A stretch of 64,000 nt of DNA. Origin: Lamprocystis purpurea DSM 4197 (lineage in GTDB: Bacteria; Pseudomonadota; Gammaproteobacteria; Chromatiales; Chromatiaceae). The notes under the pieces were generated by a model. That model was not told the DNA's origin. It saw only the letters and a program-made list of their open reading frames with translations, and did no database searches. Shown here one piece after another: positions 45,409 to 54,420 of the stretch; within the stretch, counting starts at the first letter, position 1; each line of letters opens with the position of its first letter. Location of the stretch: NCBI RefSeq assembly GCF_000379525.1, contig NZ_KB902362.1, positions 213,963 to 277,962 of the forward strand, written 5' to 3'. A program made the position numbers and the translations under genes.

Positions 45409-47421
45409 TCAATCCTCGCGCCCGCGGCGCGGCAAGGCCCCGGATCGACGTCGGCGCCGGGCCTGGTCGATCAGGGCGGAGATCGCAATGGCGTTACTCA
45501 GCCACAGCAAGAGGTCCAGTGGCGCCAGGTAGCGCGGCAGCACGACGGTCACCAAGGTGAGTGCCAGGGCGTAGGCGGCGAACCCGATCCAGAGGCTGAG
45601 CAGCAAGGCCGTGAAGTCCGCGCGTCGACAGGCCCGCAGCGCGGTGAACGCGAGCAGCCAGGCGGCGAGCAGCAGGGGAACCCGGATTCCTTGCGCCAGC
45701 GGGAGCAACAGATCGAGCAGTCGGGTGGCCGGCAGGTTCGCCAGATTGAGGTACCGGGTCGCGGACTCCGGATGCTCCGCGCCGGTGCCTTGCAGGACCC
45801 GCAGGGCATCCGCTTCCGGAGGAAAAACGACCCTGATGCTGTCCGCCGACATGCGCAGCAAGGTCTCGAATTGTCCGTTTCCAAAGCCGACGCCCGCGAC
45901 GGGCCCGAACACCGCCTTATTCAGTTCCCGGCCCCATTGGCGCAGGGCATCGCCATCGAGCGACCGCGCGAAGACCAAAAAACCTGTGTTCATCAGCACG
46001 TCCGGATCGCTGGACCACAGGTCCGGCTCCGCCGCGATGGCCCGGCGCGTGCCCAGCCAGGGGTTGGGGGTCTGCGCCATGAGGACGAGCGCCTGGGCGG
46101 TCGGCACGTCCGGGGCGGCCCCCGCCAACCGTTCGAGCCAGGCCGCGCGCGCCTCCTGGGGCACCAACTGATAGGTATCGACGATCCGATAGACTCCCGG
46201 CCGACCGATGGTCGAGAGGCAACGGTTCTCGATCAGGTGGCAGGCCGAGCCGGTCAGGCCCTTGGCGGTCACCAGGGCGAGGAGTACCACCGCGATCACC
46301 CCGCCCACGGGCCGCCAGGCGCTGCGCGACCAGCGCTGCTCCGACCAGAGCGCGGCGATCAGGACGTAGGCGAGCGGAATCGCGGCAAACACGATGGAGG
46401 CGTGGCGGGTCAATAGGCCCCCCAGGAGTCCGACGAAGAGCGCGGCACCGACCGCCGTGTTCATTCCATCCCGCCGCAGTCGCAGCACGGCGCCGAGCAG
46501 GATGCACAGGAACGACAGATCGAGCGCCTCGGTCATCAGCCCCTGAGCGTACAGTTGGAGTGCGGTGCCGAGACAGGCGAGCACGGAGACGATGACGATC
46601 TGCCGGCGTGCGCGAAAGGCGGATGCCAGGTAGATGAGCGCACCGATCGCCGCTAGGTGCTGCACGGCCGTCGCGAATGAAAGCACCGCCCGCGATTCCG
46701 CGAACCAGGTGGTGGCGAAGGCCATGAAGGTCGGGTAGAGGATGGGATGGTGCGGGAACAGATTCCAGGGCCAGAGCAGCCAGATCACACTGTCGGAACC
46801 GTTCCAGATCGGCGGCAGGGCGAGCCACGCGAAGACCCCCACGGCCGCGGGAAAGGCGCCCGCGGCAGCATAGTCCCAGCGGCGCCGCCACAGGTGCGCG
46901 GCGCGGCGCCGGACCGCGGCGAGTAAGCAGGTGCGCTGCCGCCAGGCGAGCAGACCCAGGCCGAGCAGCACGCCGCCGCTGCCGATGGCCAGGGTCCAGT
47001 CGATGATCGCGGGGGCGAGTCGCGCCGTGGCGGTGACCGTATAGACCCGCCCGTTGGTGCGCGGGTCCGAGTGATCGGGCGTGCTGAACAGCAGAGAGCG
47101 CTGCCAGTGCGAGAAGCCGCCCCCGCCGTCGCGAATGTCCGCGTGTTGCGCCTGCGGGGGACCCAATGGCCGGCCGTCCTCGTGCAGGCGCAGATCGGAG
47201 CGCGCGAGCCGGTCGGCCTGATCGCCGGGCAGGACCCAGGGCCACCCCGGTCGGCCCTTGAGCTGCACGACAAACGACTGCCCGACCGCCGGTTCCACTT
47301 CGCCTGGAGCGAGATCGAAGCGGACCCTTCGATCGAGCGTGCCCAATCCGTAGGCAACGAACAGCAAGACCACCCCAAGCGCGAGTGCGGAGCCCGCCCA
47401 TGGAATCGCTGGTCTGGCCAT
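45409..47421 (-). CDS. Polytopic membrane protein of the shared-N-domain family, copy 2
   Basis: 670 residues from the ATG at 47421 (the frame is open far upstream but that part lies over the next gene). After one helix (ALALGVVLLFVAYGLG) comes the extracytoplasmic domain with LRLHEDGRPLGPPQA and GGFSHWQRSLLFSTPDHSD, then at least nine helices with GSDSVIWLLWPWNLFPHHPI early in the second part. It is a close relative of the adjacent protein at 47436 and a more distant one of that at 24038. A GT-C-type sugar transferase role is inferred. Confidence 0.75.
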   Translation of the reverse strand: MARPAIPWAGSALALGVVLLFVAYGLGTLDRRVRFDLAPGEVEPAVGQSFVVQLKGRPGWPWVLPGDQADRLARSDLRLHEDGRPLGPPQAQHADIRDGGGGFSHWQRSLLFSTPDHSDPRTNGRVYTVTATARLAPAIIDWTLAIGSGGVLLGLGLLAWRQRTCLLAAVRRRAAHLWRRRWDYAAAGAFPAAVGVFAWLALPPIWNGSDSVIWLLWPWNLFPHHPILYPTFMAFATTWFAESRAVLSFATAVQHLAAIGALIYLASAFRARRQIVIVSVLACLGTALQLYAQGLMTEALDLSFLCILLGAVLRLRRDGMNTAVGAALFVGLLGGLLTRHASIVFAAIPLAYVLIAALWSEQRWSRSAWRPVGGVIAVVLLALVTAKGLTGSACHLIENRCLSTIGRPGVYRIVDTYQLVPQEARAAWLERLAGAAPDVPTAQALVLMAQTPNPWLGTRRAIAAEPDLWSSDPDVLMNTGFLVFARSLDGDALRQWGRELNKAVFGPVAGVGFGNGQFETLLRMSADSIRVVFPPEADALRVLQGTGAEHPESATRYLNLANLPATRLLDLLLPLAQGIRVPLLLAAWLLAFTALRACRRADFTALLLSLWIGFAAYALALTLVTVVLPRYLAPLDLLLWLSNAIAISALIDQARRRRRSGALPRRGRED

Positions 47422-47435
47422 GTCCGGACCCGGTC

Positions 47436-49442
47436 TCACGCGGTTCTGGTCCGCGCCAGCAGCGCGACCAGACAGACCCCGTTCGACACCCAGACCAGGG
47501 TGTCGATGGGCGAGAGATAGCGGGGCAGGACCACCGTGATGAAGGTGAGCGCCAGGGCATAGGCCAGGGCGCCCAGCCAGAGGGCCGCGGCCAGGGCGCC
47601 GATCCGCGCATCGCGGGTCAGCACGGCGGCGGCCAGGGCCAGCGCCAGGGAGGCGGCCAGGAACAGGAGCCGCTGCAGCGGGATCAGCGGCAGCAGGATG
47701 TCCAGGAACCGGGTCAGCGGATGGGCGGCCAGCGCGCGGTAATCGGCGGCCGTCTCCACGTGCTCGGCCCCGGTCCCGGCCGTGGCGGTGCGATTGCGCG
47801 GATCGGCCGGAAAGACCGCTTCGATCGACACGGCCGAGCCACCCAGCAGACAGCTGATCTGCCCAGGGCAATAGCTCGATGAGCCGATGCCGACGATGGC
47901 GCGTCCCAGTTCCTGGCCCATCTGACGCCAGGCATAGGGATCGAGCGCGTAGGCGAAGGCCCGGTAGCCCGCATTCATAATGGCATCCGGGTGTTGCCCA
48001 TAGAGCGCGGGCGTCGCGGCGATTGCGTCCCGCGGTCCGGTCCAGGGGTTCGGCGTCTGCGCCAGCAGCGGCAGCGCCTCCTGCACCGCCGGGTCCGCGG
48101 CGCGGGCGCCGATGGCCGCCAGCCAGGCCGGCCGGGCCGCGGGCGGCACCAATTCATACGCGGCCTGGATGCGATAGACACCGACCCGGCCGATGATGGA
48201 CGTCTCCTGGGCGTCGAGCAGCAGTGAAACATAACGGTTGACGGCACTGTTGGCGACGCCGACCGCAACCACCAGGGCGACCGCCTGGGCGATGACCAGC
48301 AGGCCGGCGGCCTTGCCGCGCGACAGGATCGCCAGGATGAGCAGATAAGCGACCGGGAGCACACCCAGAATGAGCAGCGCGTGGCGGCTGAGACTCGCCG
48401 CCAGGAGCGCGAGACCCAGTGCCGCGGCCACGCCCGCGGTCAGGCCGTCCCGGTGCAGCCGCAGCAGGGCGCCGAGCAAGAGCAGCGTCAGCGGTGTGGC
48501 CAACCCCTCGGTGAAAAATCCATGGGCGAACAGGTTCAGCCCGCCGCCGACACAGGCCAGGGCCGACACCAGCAGGATCTGCCAGCCGACCCGGTAGGCG
48601 GAGGCCAGATAGGCGATTGCCAGGATATAGGCCAGGTGCTGTATCCATTGGGTGACGCGCAGGATCTGCGGCGCACCCTCGAACAACGTGTTGACGGCCG
48701 CCATGAACAGCGGGTAGGCCGGCGGATGATGCGGGATCCAGTTCAACTGCCAGAGCAGCCAGATGGTGCTGTCCGAGCCGTTCCAGAGCGGCGGAATCAG
48801 CCACAGGGCCGCCAGCGAGACCGCGGTCGGGATCAGTCCGGCCAGCAGGTAATCCCGGTAGCGGCGGCGCAGGTGCCGGGCACCCGCGGCGATCGCCCGA
48901 GCGGCGGCCCGGCGCTGTTTCCAGAGCGCGGCACCGAGCGCGGCCAGGAGCAGCAGACCACCGATGTCCGCCAGTTGGCGCAGGATGCGATAGGAGACGC
49001 CGGCCTTGAAGCGGATCTCGTAGCCGCGGCCATTGGTGCGCGGGTCCGTGTGATCGGGCGTACTGAAGATCAACAGCCTGGCCCAGTGCAGATAGCCGCC
49101 CCCGCCGTCCCGATGGACCTGATCATAGGGCGCGTGCGGCGGTCCGAGGCTGCGCCCGTCCTCGAACAACAGCAATTCGGAGCGATAGAGATTGAACGGG
49201 TTATCGCTGCGCGCCTGCCAGGGCCAGGGGAGACGGCGTTTGAGGTCGACCTGAAAGGCTTGGCCTTCGAGCGGCAGGATCTGCTCGGCAGCGAGCGTCA
49301 ACTGCATCGGTCGTTCGATCGAACGCAGGGCAAAGGCCAACACCATCAGCAGCAACCCGGCGGCACCGAGGGCGATGATCCAGCCCCAACGCGGTGCGCG
49401 AGTCGGGTCCTGGCGGGTCGGCAGCGGCGGCGGGCTGGGCAT
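47436..49442 (-). CDS. Polytopic membrane protein of the shared-N-domain family, copy 3
   Basis: 668 residues from the ATG at 49442; about 35 further residues are possible upstream. It carries the same layout: an N-terminal helix, LLLFEDGRSLGPPHA and GGYLHWARLLIFSTPDHTD, then GSDSTIWLLWQLNWIPHHPP. It lies 14 bases upstream of the copy 2 start, so the pair is a tandem duplication in one operon. Similarity is spread over the whole length. No catalytic motif pins down the donor. Confidence 0.75.
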   Translation of the reverse strand: MPSPPPLPTRQDPTRAPRWGWIIALGAAGLLLMVLAFALRSIERPMQLTLAAEQILPLEGQAFQVDLKRRLPWPWQARSDNPFNLYRSELLLFEDGRSLGPPHAPYDQVHRDGGGGYLHWARLLIFSTPDHTDPRTNGRGYEIRFKAGVSYRILRQLADIGGLLLLAALGAALWKQRRAAARAIAAGARHLRRRYRDYLLAGLIPTAVSLAALWLIPPLWNGSDSTIWLLWQLNWIPHHPPAYPLFMAAVNTLFEGAPQILRVTQWIQHLAYILAIAYLASAYRVGWQILLVSALACVGGGLNLFAHGFFTEGLATPLTLLLLGALLRLHRDGLTAGVAAALGLALLAASLSRHALLILGVLPVAYLLILAILSRGKAAGLLVIAQAVALVVAVGVANSAVNRYVSLLLDAQETSIIGRVGVYRIQAAYELVPPAARPAWLAAIGARAADPAVQEALPLLAQTPNPWTGPRDAIAATPALYGQHPDAIMNAGYRAFAYALDPYAWRQMGQELGRAIVGIGSSSYCPGQISCLLGGSAVSIEAVFPADPRNRTATAGTGAEHVETAADYRALAAHPLTRFLDILLPLIPLQRLLFLAASLALALAAAVLTRDARIGALAAALWLGALAYALALTFITVVLPRYLSPIDTLVWVSNGVCLVALLARTRTA

Positions 49443-49699
49443 GGCTTGAATCGCTGAGCAGGGCAGGAAGGCGTTGGGCAATCGGCCGCGCAGCGCGGCA
49501 CGAACTAGCCCGCGAGTGTACAGGCAGTTGCCGCGGCGGGCCAACAAGGTCGACCTGAGCCGACCTGAGAGACCCTACGGCGGCCTCCTTCCTGACCGTC
49601 GTTCCGGCCGCAAGAACACCGGAGGCCGAAGGCTCTTGCCGGTCGAGGTCGCTGCCGTGCGGCCCCGGTTCGGCTAAACCGCACCCGGCGCGGTAGGGG

Positions 49700-49966
49700 A
49701 TGTTCTCGGATGAGATCCGCGATGGGCCTTGGATTCAGAGGATATTTCGCGCTGCCCTGGCCTTCGCGGTCGGGTATGACGAGGGTGCGCTGTTTCTGTT
49801 CAAAGATGTCTATCCCTATCTGAAGGGCAAAGGAATCAATTGGTTCGGTCTTGCTTTTTGCTTGACACGAGGAAAGAGGAAAGACCTGACCCTGCTTGTC
49901 CGTAGTTCCGCTTACAGGGCGGTCAGTCGATACCCGGACAGTCACGCCGGCGTGCGGATCCTATGA
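49700..49966 (+). CDS. Hypothetical short protein
   Basis: An 88-residue frame begins MFSDEIRDGPWIQRIFRAAL and includes AFAVGYDEGALFLFKDVYP; the last 30 residues look like random coding. I see no family. It lies in a 745-base stretch (49443-50187) between the glycan genes and the lysis-like cassette with nothing else supported, so it could be a remnant or spurious. Confidence 0.3.
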   Translation: MFSDEIRDGPWIQRIFRAALAFAVGYDEGALFLFKDVYPYLKGKGINWFGLAFCLTRGKRKDLTLLVRSSAYRAVSRYPDSHAGVRIL

Positions 49967-50187
49967 TTCGCTAATGGACTCGACAGACCGCTCAGACCGC
50001 TCGATGGAATCCGACCCGCGCTCAGGATCAGGTCGGGCTGCACCGGACTCCGGGCCCATGGCCGAGGTGCCGGACCGCGGCGGCTATTACCTCAAACGGG
50101 AGCGCATCGTTTCAGCATAACGGACCCGTACTCAGCCAGCCTCTGTCGCAGACGACAGGTAGGCTTCACACACCGAGGGGACAAGCA

Positions 50188-50460
50188 ATGGCCGAAGACA
50201 CATCAGCCGGTAATTCAGTCTCAAGCGCTGCCGAAGACTCAGGGTTTTTCCAAGAAGACAATGGCACCTGGTCATCCATGCGGCTCATGTGCTTCGTATC
50301 CCTGTTAGCCGCGATTGCTTTCGGCCTGCTGACGTTAGCATTGAGTTGGCATAGCAAACCTGATACGGCAAATGGAATCTATCTTACCTTGGGCTTTCTG
50401 CTCGGCGCCTTTGCACCTAAGGCCGTGCAGAAATTCGCTGAACAGAAGGGCGTTAAGTGA
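50188..50460 (+). CDS. Holin-like small membrane protein
   Basis: The 90-residue protein has a charged N-terminus and two membrane helices (LMCFVSLLAAIAFGLLTLAL and GIYLTLGFLLGAF) with a short loop, ending in a basic tail. This is the class II holin layout, and an endolysin-like gene follows 560 bases downstream. A GAGGGG ribosome site precedes the ATG. Membrane-lesion function is inferred from layout and context only; other two-helix phage proteins look the same. Confidence 0.6.
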   Translation: MAEDTSAGNSVSSAAEDSGFFQEDNGTWSSMRLMCFVSLLAAIAFGLLTLALSWHSKPDTANGIYLTLGFLLGAFAPKAVQKFAEQKGVK

Positions 50461-50622
50461 CGATAGACACGATTTATAGACACGATCTGATTATCGTTTG
50501 GGAGCCGGGGATGTCGGGGTTCCTTCGTCACGCCAACCTACGGCCCTCTTACACTGGCGGCGGCGAGCGCCGTACACCGCTGCCGGTGTCATCACCCAGC
50601 CACCACAGGGGAACTGACGACG

Positions 50623-51021
50623 ATGAACGATGCCAGCGGTGAACGCATATACGAGGATGGCGATCAGGGCGACGAACCCCTCGCTGAAGATGATTGCGCA
50701 GTGGTCGATGGCGACCTTGAAGAAGCTGACGAGACCGATAGTGGCGCGGACCGGGACCTCATGGCCGCGCGGGCTACCCCCGCTAGCCTGGGGTCCGCGG
50801 ATATCCCTGGCGCTTGGGTCATTCGCGATGACGATGATACCGGCGGCGAGCCCGTCACTTCGTGTGACGCTGAGGATGAGGACGCACCGGGCGGCTTGGC
50901 CCTTGTCCGCGCCGCGGGGGGATTTGCGGACCTGCCCGGGCCCCAGGTCTACGACGATGGCGAGATCGGGGCAGAAGACATGACCACCTGTACCGCGTAT
51001 GACGAGGAGGCACCCCAATGA
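50623..51021 (+). CDS. Acidic repeat protein of unknown function
   Basis: 132 residues with no membrane helix, strongly acidic. Two clear internal repeats are present: ADIPGAWVIRDDDDTGGE leading to TSCDAEDEDAP (about residues 59-90) and ADLPGPQVYDDGEIGAE leading to TTCTAYDEEAP (about 101-131). An N-terminal stretch with IYEDGDQGDEP and DDCAVVDG may be a third. Each repeat holds a cysteine and an Asp-rich loop, so metal or calcium binding is imaginable. The stop overlaps the endolysin start by four bases. Confidence 0.6.
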   Translation: MNDASGERIYEDGDQGDEPLAEDDCAVVDGDLEEADETDSGADRDLMAARATPASLGSADIPGAWVIRDDDDTGGEPVTSCDAEDEDAPGGLALVRAAGGFADLPGPQVYDDGEIGAEDMTTCTAYDEEAPQ

Positions 51022-51698
51022 GTACCCAAGGTAAAGACAAATGGCGCGTCGCGACAAGTCTGCTGACCCTGCGCAACCAAATCAATAGCCTGTATCCGGC
51101 GAGAAAAAAGGCGAGCGATGGCACCATCGGTGACTCTCGCCATTGCGGTGGATCTGGAACATCCGACCACTGTGCGCGCGACCTCGGGGGCAGCGTGAAG
51201 GTCGTCACCGCCATGGATATCACCCATGATCCCGCCTCCGGGTGCGACGCCGGGCGCATCGTCAGCGCCCTCGTTGCGAGTCGCGATGAACGGATCAAAT
51301 ACATCATCTGGAACAAGCGGATACTGAGTTCAGAGGTCTCCGCGTGGACCTGGCGCAGCTACAACGGCAGCAACCCGCATTCCAAGCATTTTCACCTGTC
51401 GGTCGTGCCGAAGATGTCGTTGTTCGACTCGACCGCACCCTGGCAGCTCAGCCCGGCATCGACCTCCACGACGATCTCGCGACCCGTCCCCTCCGGCAAC
51501 CGCTACAAGGTCATCGCCCGTTCCGGCCTGCGGCTGCGTGAAGGGGCGGGCACCCAATTCGACGCGATCGGTCGCCTCAGCCCCGGACAGGTGGTGGTCG
51601 TCACCGCCACCGAGGGTGATTGGTATGAGATCGATGCAGAAGGCGACGGCTTCCGCGACGGGTTCTGTTATGGGGCCTTCCTTGTCCAGGTGTCCTGA
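51018..51698 (+). CDS. Endolysin-like peptidase (M15/VanY-type) with SH3 domain
   Basis: 226 residues. The N-terminal domain has SDHCARDLGG, TAMDITHDPASGCDA and NPHSKHFHLSV, the zinc-ligand pattern of M15-type peptidases used in phage endolysins (His, Asp, His). Residues about 160-225 are an SH3b domain (YKVIARSGLRLREGAGTQFDAIG). There is no signal peptide, as in holin-dependent endolysins. The upstream holin-like gene and the coupled acidic gene suggest a small lysis cassette, but no phage structural gene is present. Confidence 0.75.
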   Translation: MSTQGKDKWRVATSLLTLRNQINSLYPARKKASDGTIGDSRHCGGSGTSDHCARDLGGSVKVVTAMDITHDPASGCDAGRIVSALVASRDERIKYIIWNKRILSSEVSAWTWRSYNGSNPHSKHFHLSVVPKMSLFDSTAPWQLSPASTSTTISRPVPSGNRYKVIARSGLRLREGAGTQFDAIGRLSPGQVVVVTATEGDWYEIDAEGDGFRDGFCYGAFLVQVS

Positions 51699-51750
51699 TC
51701 GGCAAGTTCCCGGCGCCGCGCCTTGCACTCGATGCCGGCGGCGCCGACGG

Positions 51751-52557
51751 GTGCTGCCGGTAGATCGGGCGGTACGTGCGGGACTGCTTGGGTGTGGCGC
51801 GTGGCTCGGACTGGCCGTGGCTGCCGCCGCGCCGGGGTCTGGTCCTCGGGAAGCGTACAAGTCAGGGATTCAAGATGCCTGTGTGACGGAGCCCGATGAG
51901 GAGGTCGGCGGATTGATTCCGATCGCGCGCGCGACGCCTGGGCTCGTCTGGAGCGACCAGGGCGAGTTGCTGGTCGTCACCTGGAAGAACCCGAACATCT
52001 ATAAGACCGACTTGGCAGACCGGCATGAAACACCTCTGGACACCGACAACCTCCTATGGGTGACCCCGGCGCCCCAGGTCCAGCACTATTGCCAGGCGGT
52101 GCTCGGGGCGGACCCTCAACTCGGTGATGACGGGCTCGCGCTGCGGCTCGCCCAGTATCTGGGTCTGCCCCCATACCGCACCTACGGGCTCTTTGTCGAG
52201 CTATGGGTCAAGCCGCAGGATCTGTTTCGCGCCTGTGTGGACCCGGAGACGAGCGACGATCGCTGCTCCCTGGTACCCGGCACGATGCCCGCAACCGTCA
52301 CGAACATCGTGGATTATCCGACCTTTTACGAGGGGCTGCGCAAAGCCAGTTGCAAAGGTCGCTTCCCCCGACCCTGGACTGGGCTCGGCTACACGTATCA
52401 ATGGGGGAATGTCACGACCGAGGTCGGCGCCTCCGAGCTGGTGCTGGTGCCCGGAGCGCATTACCGGGTCGCGGGCTCGTGTGCATCGCGCGATTACTGC
52501 TCACCCGCAAGAGACGGCGGGGCGCAGGTCGCGGCGATCACGGGTTGCCCGCAGTGA
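51751..52557 (+). CDS. Secreted hypothetical protein
   Basis: The frame has a signal-like segment (AVRAGLLGCGAWLGLAVAAAA) followed by about 235 residues with six or more cysteines. Recognisable stretches are LLWVTPAPQVQHYCQAVLGADPQ and YQWGNVTTEVGASELVLVPGA near the C-terminus. I used a GTG at 51751; the frame is open to 51538, overlapping the previous gene, and no start is well supported. It is probably periplasmic or secreted. I do not recognise the family. Confidence 0.55.
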   Translation: MLPVDRAVRAGLLGCGAWLGLAVAAAAPGSGPREAYKSGIQDACVTEPDEEVGGLIPIARATPGLVWSDQGELLVVTWKNPNIYKTDLADRHETPLDTDNLLWVTPAPQVQHYCQAVLGADPQLGDDGLALRLAQYLGLPPYRTYGLFVELWVKPQDLFRACVDPETSDDRCSLVPGTMPATVTNIVDYPTFYEGLRKASCKGRFPRPWTGLGYTYQWGNVTTEVGASELVLVPGAHYRVAGSCASRDYCSPARDGGAQVAAITGCPQ

Positions 52558-52643
52558 GGCCCCACCCAATGGCACGGGTCGGATCGGATGGGGTTACCCG
52601 CAGCGCGTTTGAGACCTTGGTCAATAAGAATCGGCGGTGCCTG

Positions 52644-53201
52644 ATGCAAGACATCCTGCGTTTGACCCTGATACTCCTGGCGGCGTTCCTGACCTTGGCC
52701 GCATCTGCTGGAACGAACGCGGCCAGTTGCCCGCGGTGGCCGGAGACCATCTACCTGCTGCGCCACGCCGAAAAGCGCGACCAGACCGACGACAGTCCCC
52801 TGAGTTCCGCCGGCTGGCAGCGCGCGGGCGGCTTGCCGCGGGCACTCTCGCGGGTTCAGGTCGGCGCCATCCTGGTGAGTGACAAGCAGCGTACCCGGCA
52901 AACCGCAATGGCTCTGGAGGCCGATACCGGCATGACGCCCAGGGCATTTGCTCAGAGCGAACTGAAGGAATTGATTGAAGCCGTTTGCGCGGCGGGCCAG
53001 AGCAAGGGCAAAGCCGTCGTGGTCGTGGGTCACACCACAACCGTTCCCGAGGTGATGAAGTCTCTCGGCTTGAAACCGCTCACCCCGGAATTCGGCGACC
53101 TGTACGTGGTGAATACTGCCACCTGGAGCGTCGAACAACGACGCTACGGAGACTGCAGCGAGGGCGATTCGCAACTTTCAAAGGTCAATAACCATGAGTG
53201 A
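52644..53201 (+). CDS. Secreted histidine-phosphatase superfamily protein
   Basis: 185 residues with a signal peptide (LRLTLILLAAFLTLAASAGTNA). The catalytic RHA motif is in YLLRHAEKRD, followed by LSSAGWQRA, SDKQRTRQTA and VVVVGHTTTVPEV with the second histidine. The branch resembles SixA/phytase-like phosphoglycerate-mutase-fold proteins. Its substrate is unknown. The frame is open far upstream, but the ATG at 52644 gives a normal signal peptide. Confidence 0.8.
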   Translation: MQDILRLTLILLAAFLTLAASAGTNAASCPRWPETIYLLRHAEKRDQTDDSPLSSAGWQRAGGLPRALSRVQVGAILVSDKQRTRQTAMALEADTGMTPRAFAQSELKELIEAVCAAGQSKGKAVVVVGHTTTVPEVMKSLGLKPLTPEFGDLYVVNTATWSVEQRRYGDCSEGDSQLSKVNNHE

Positions 53202-53210
53202 GGCAATACG

Positions 53211-53618
53211 ATGACAAGCGAGCTGAACGGAAATTGGACCCACCGCAGCTTCCGCAATGTAGATACTGCGGGCGACCCGGTCCTGGCCGTGCCCTGGGCG
53301 CCCGACGGCGCCTTGGCGGTCACGACCGACGCAACCGGTTCGGTCAGTGGCCAACTGACATTCCCCTTGGCTCAGAAGGTCTTGTCGGTGACCGGTCAGA
53401 TCCACGGCCCGGTGGCGGCCGGTGTCGCTGCCCCATGGCCGATGCCGGCCTCGGTGGACCTGCACGCGGTAACCGTGGGCGGTACGGCGGAATACCGTTT
53501 GCGTGGCTGGTTCATACCGAACACGAAATCCATTGTCGAAACTGTGATGGCGGTGAAAAATGACCTCGCCGGCGCGCCTGACGGCACCCTGGGCCCCTGG
53601 GTGCTGGTGGAAGACTAA
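53211..53618 (+). CDS. Hypothetical protein
   Basis: A 135-residue protein rich in beta-type sequence (SVSGQLTFPLAQKVLSVTGQI and YRLRGWFIPNTKSIVETVMAV). It starts nine bases after the phosphatase stop, so is probably cotranscribed. The sequence suggests a lipocalin- or jelly-roll-like small beta domain, without a definite family. It is the last gene before the retroelement region. Confidence 0.65.
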   Translation: MTSELNGNWTHRSFRNVDTAGDPVLAVPWAPDGALAVTTDATGSVSGQLTFPLAQKVLSVTGQIHGPVAAGVAAPWPMPASVDLHAVTVGGTAEYRLRGWFIPNTKSIVETVMAVKNDLAGAPDGTLGPWVLVED

Positions 53619-53790
53619 CCCGTCTTCGACTGTTCGCGCCCATGTTTTGCATAAGCCATTGTTTAGCTTAGACCATAGGGTCAAAGGTCGGCACTATAAA
53701 GCGATTAGTGTATGCTGGCTTGGAGCGCGGCGGTGACCCTCGGTGGCGGTTGCGCGAACGCTATAGACCGGAGGCGGAGGCTTCAGCCGG

Positions 53791-54306
53791 ATGCCTAGCG
53801 TTCCCCCCGGTTCTTATGAGCGACTCGCCAGCTTCCCTACGCTCTGGACCGCCTGGCACGCCTATTGGCGTGGCAAACGCCGCCGCCCGGCGGTGGCCGC
53901 GTTCGATCTGGATGCGGACTTGGGCGTCCTCGCCCTACAGCGCGACCTGGCGGCGCGGACCTTCACCCCCTCTGCCTACAGAATCACCCTGGTCGCCGAT
54001 CCCAAGGTGCGCATCGTCGCCGCCCCGGCCGGACGCGACCGGGTGCTCCAGCGCGCCCTGCTCGACAGCATCGGGCCGACCTACGAGCGCGACTTCATCG
54101 ACCAGAGTTTCGCGGTCCGCAGCGGGCGCGGGGCGCACCGGGCGGCGCTTGCCTATCTGGGCTTTCGCATCAGCCGTGCAGGCATTGGTCCGGGACGTTG
54201 CGCCGACTGCGCCGCCGGTTGCGCCGGGCCGACGACCTGGACCCGGCGCATCTGGCGCGCAGTCTGCCGGCGTTTCGGGGGATGTGGGGCGCGCTGGGCG
54301 GGTGAC
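53791..54306 (+). pseudogene. Diversity-generating retroelement reverse transcriptase, internally deleted
   Basis: The N-terminal 120 residues match DGR-type reverse transcriptases: YERLASFPTLWTAWHAYWRGK, RDLAARTFTPSAYRITLVADPK, APAGRDRVLQRALLDSIGP, FIDQSFAVRSGRGAHRAA. The sequence then jumps to YLGFRISRA, a phrase that normally follows the catalytic YxDD block. After that the C-terminal segment (RRADDLDPAHLARSLPAFRG) continues only in another frame (54180-54300). So motifs 3 to 5, including the active-site aspartates, are gone, and a frameshift follows. No RT activity is possible from this copy. Confidence 0.8.
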
Positions 54307-54312
54307 AACGGT

Positions 54313-54383
54313 GTTTGACAGTGTCATTGACACTGACAACGACAATGACAATCACACTGACAAATTGTCAGTCAGTGTCAAAC
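54313..54383. repeat. TGACAA-rich imperfect repeat tract
   Basis: GTTTGACAGTGTC at the left and GTCAGTGTCAAAC at the right are near inverted copies; the middle is made of TGACAACGACAATGACAATC units and CTGACAAATTGTCAG. It lies between the RT remnant and the variable gene. Confidence 0.6.
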
Positions 54384-54386
54384 GCG

Positions 54387-54409
54387 AACGGACCGCTGCG
54401 CGGTCCGTT
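54387..54409. repeat. 10-bp-stem hairpin downstream of the variable gene
   Basis: AACGGACCGC, TGC, GCGGTCCGTT. It lies 31 bases beyond the variable gene's stop. In active DGRs a hairpin or cruciform of this kind downstream of the variable repeat promotes retrohoming. It also resembles the GGTCCGC repeat family in this window, so the assignment is tentative. Confidence 0.4.
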
Positions 54410-54420
54410 GAAGAAAGAAA

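Noticed and set aside
53640..53790. Candidate template repeat just upstream of the RT
   Set aside because: GGCGGTGACCCTCGGTGGCGG has no adenine-rich match to the variable region at 54467-54562. The reading LAWSAAVTLGGGCANA recalls other DGR targets, but the support is too thin.
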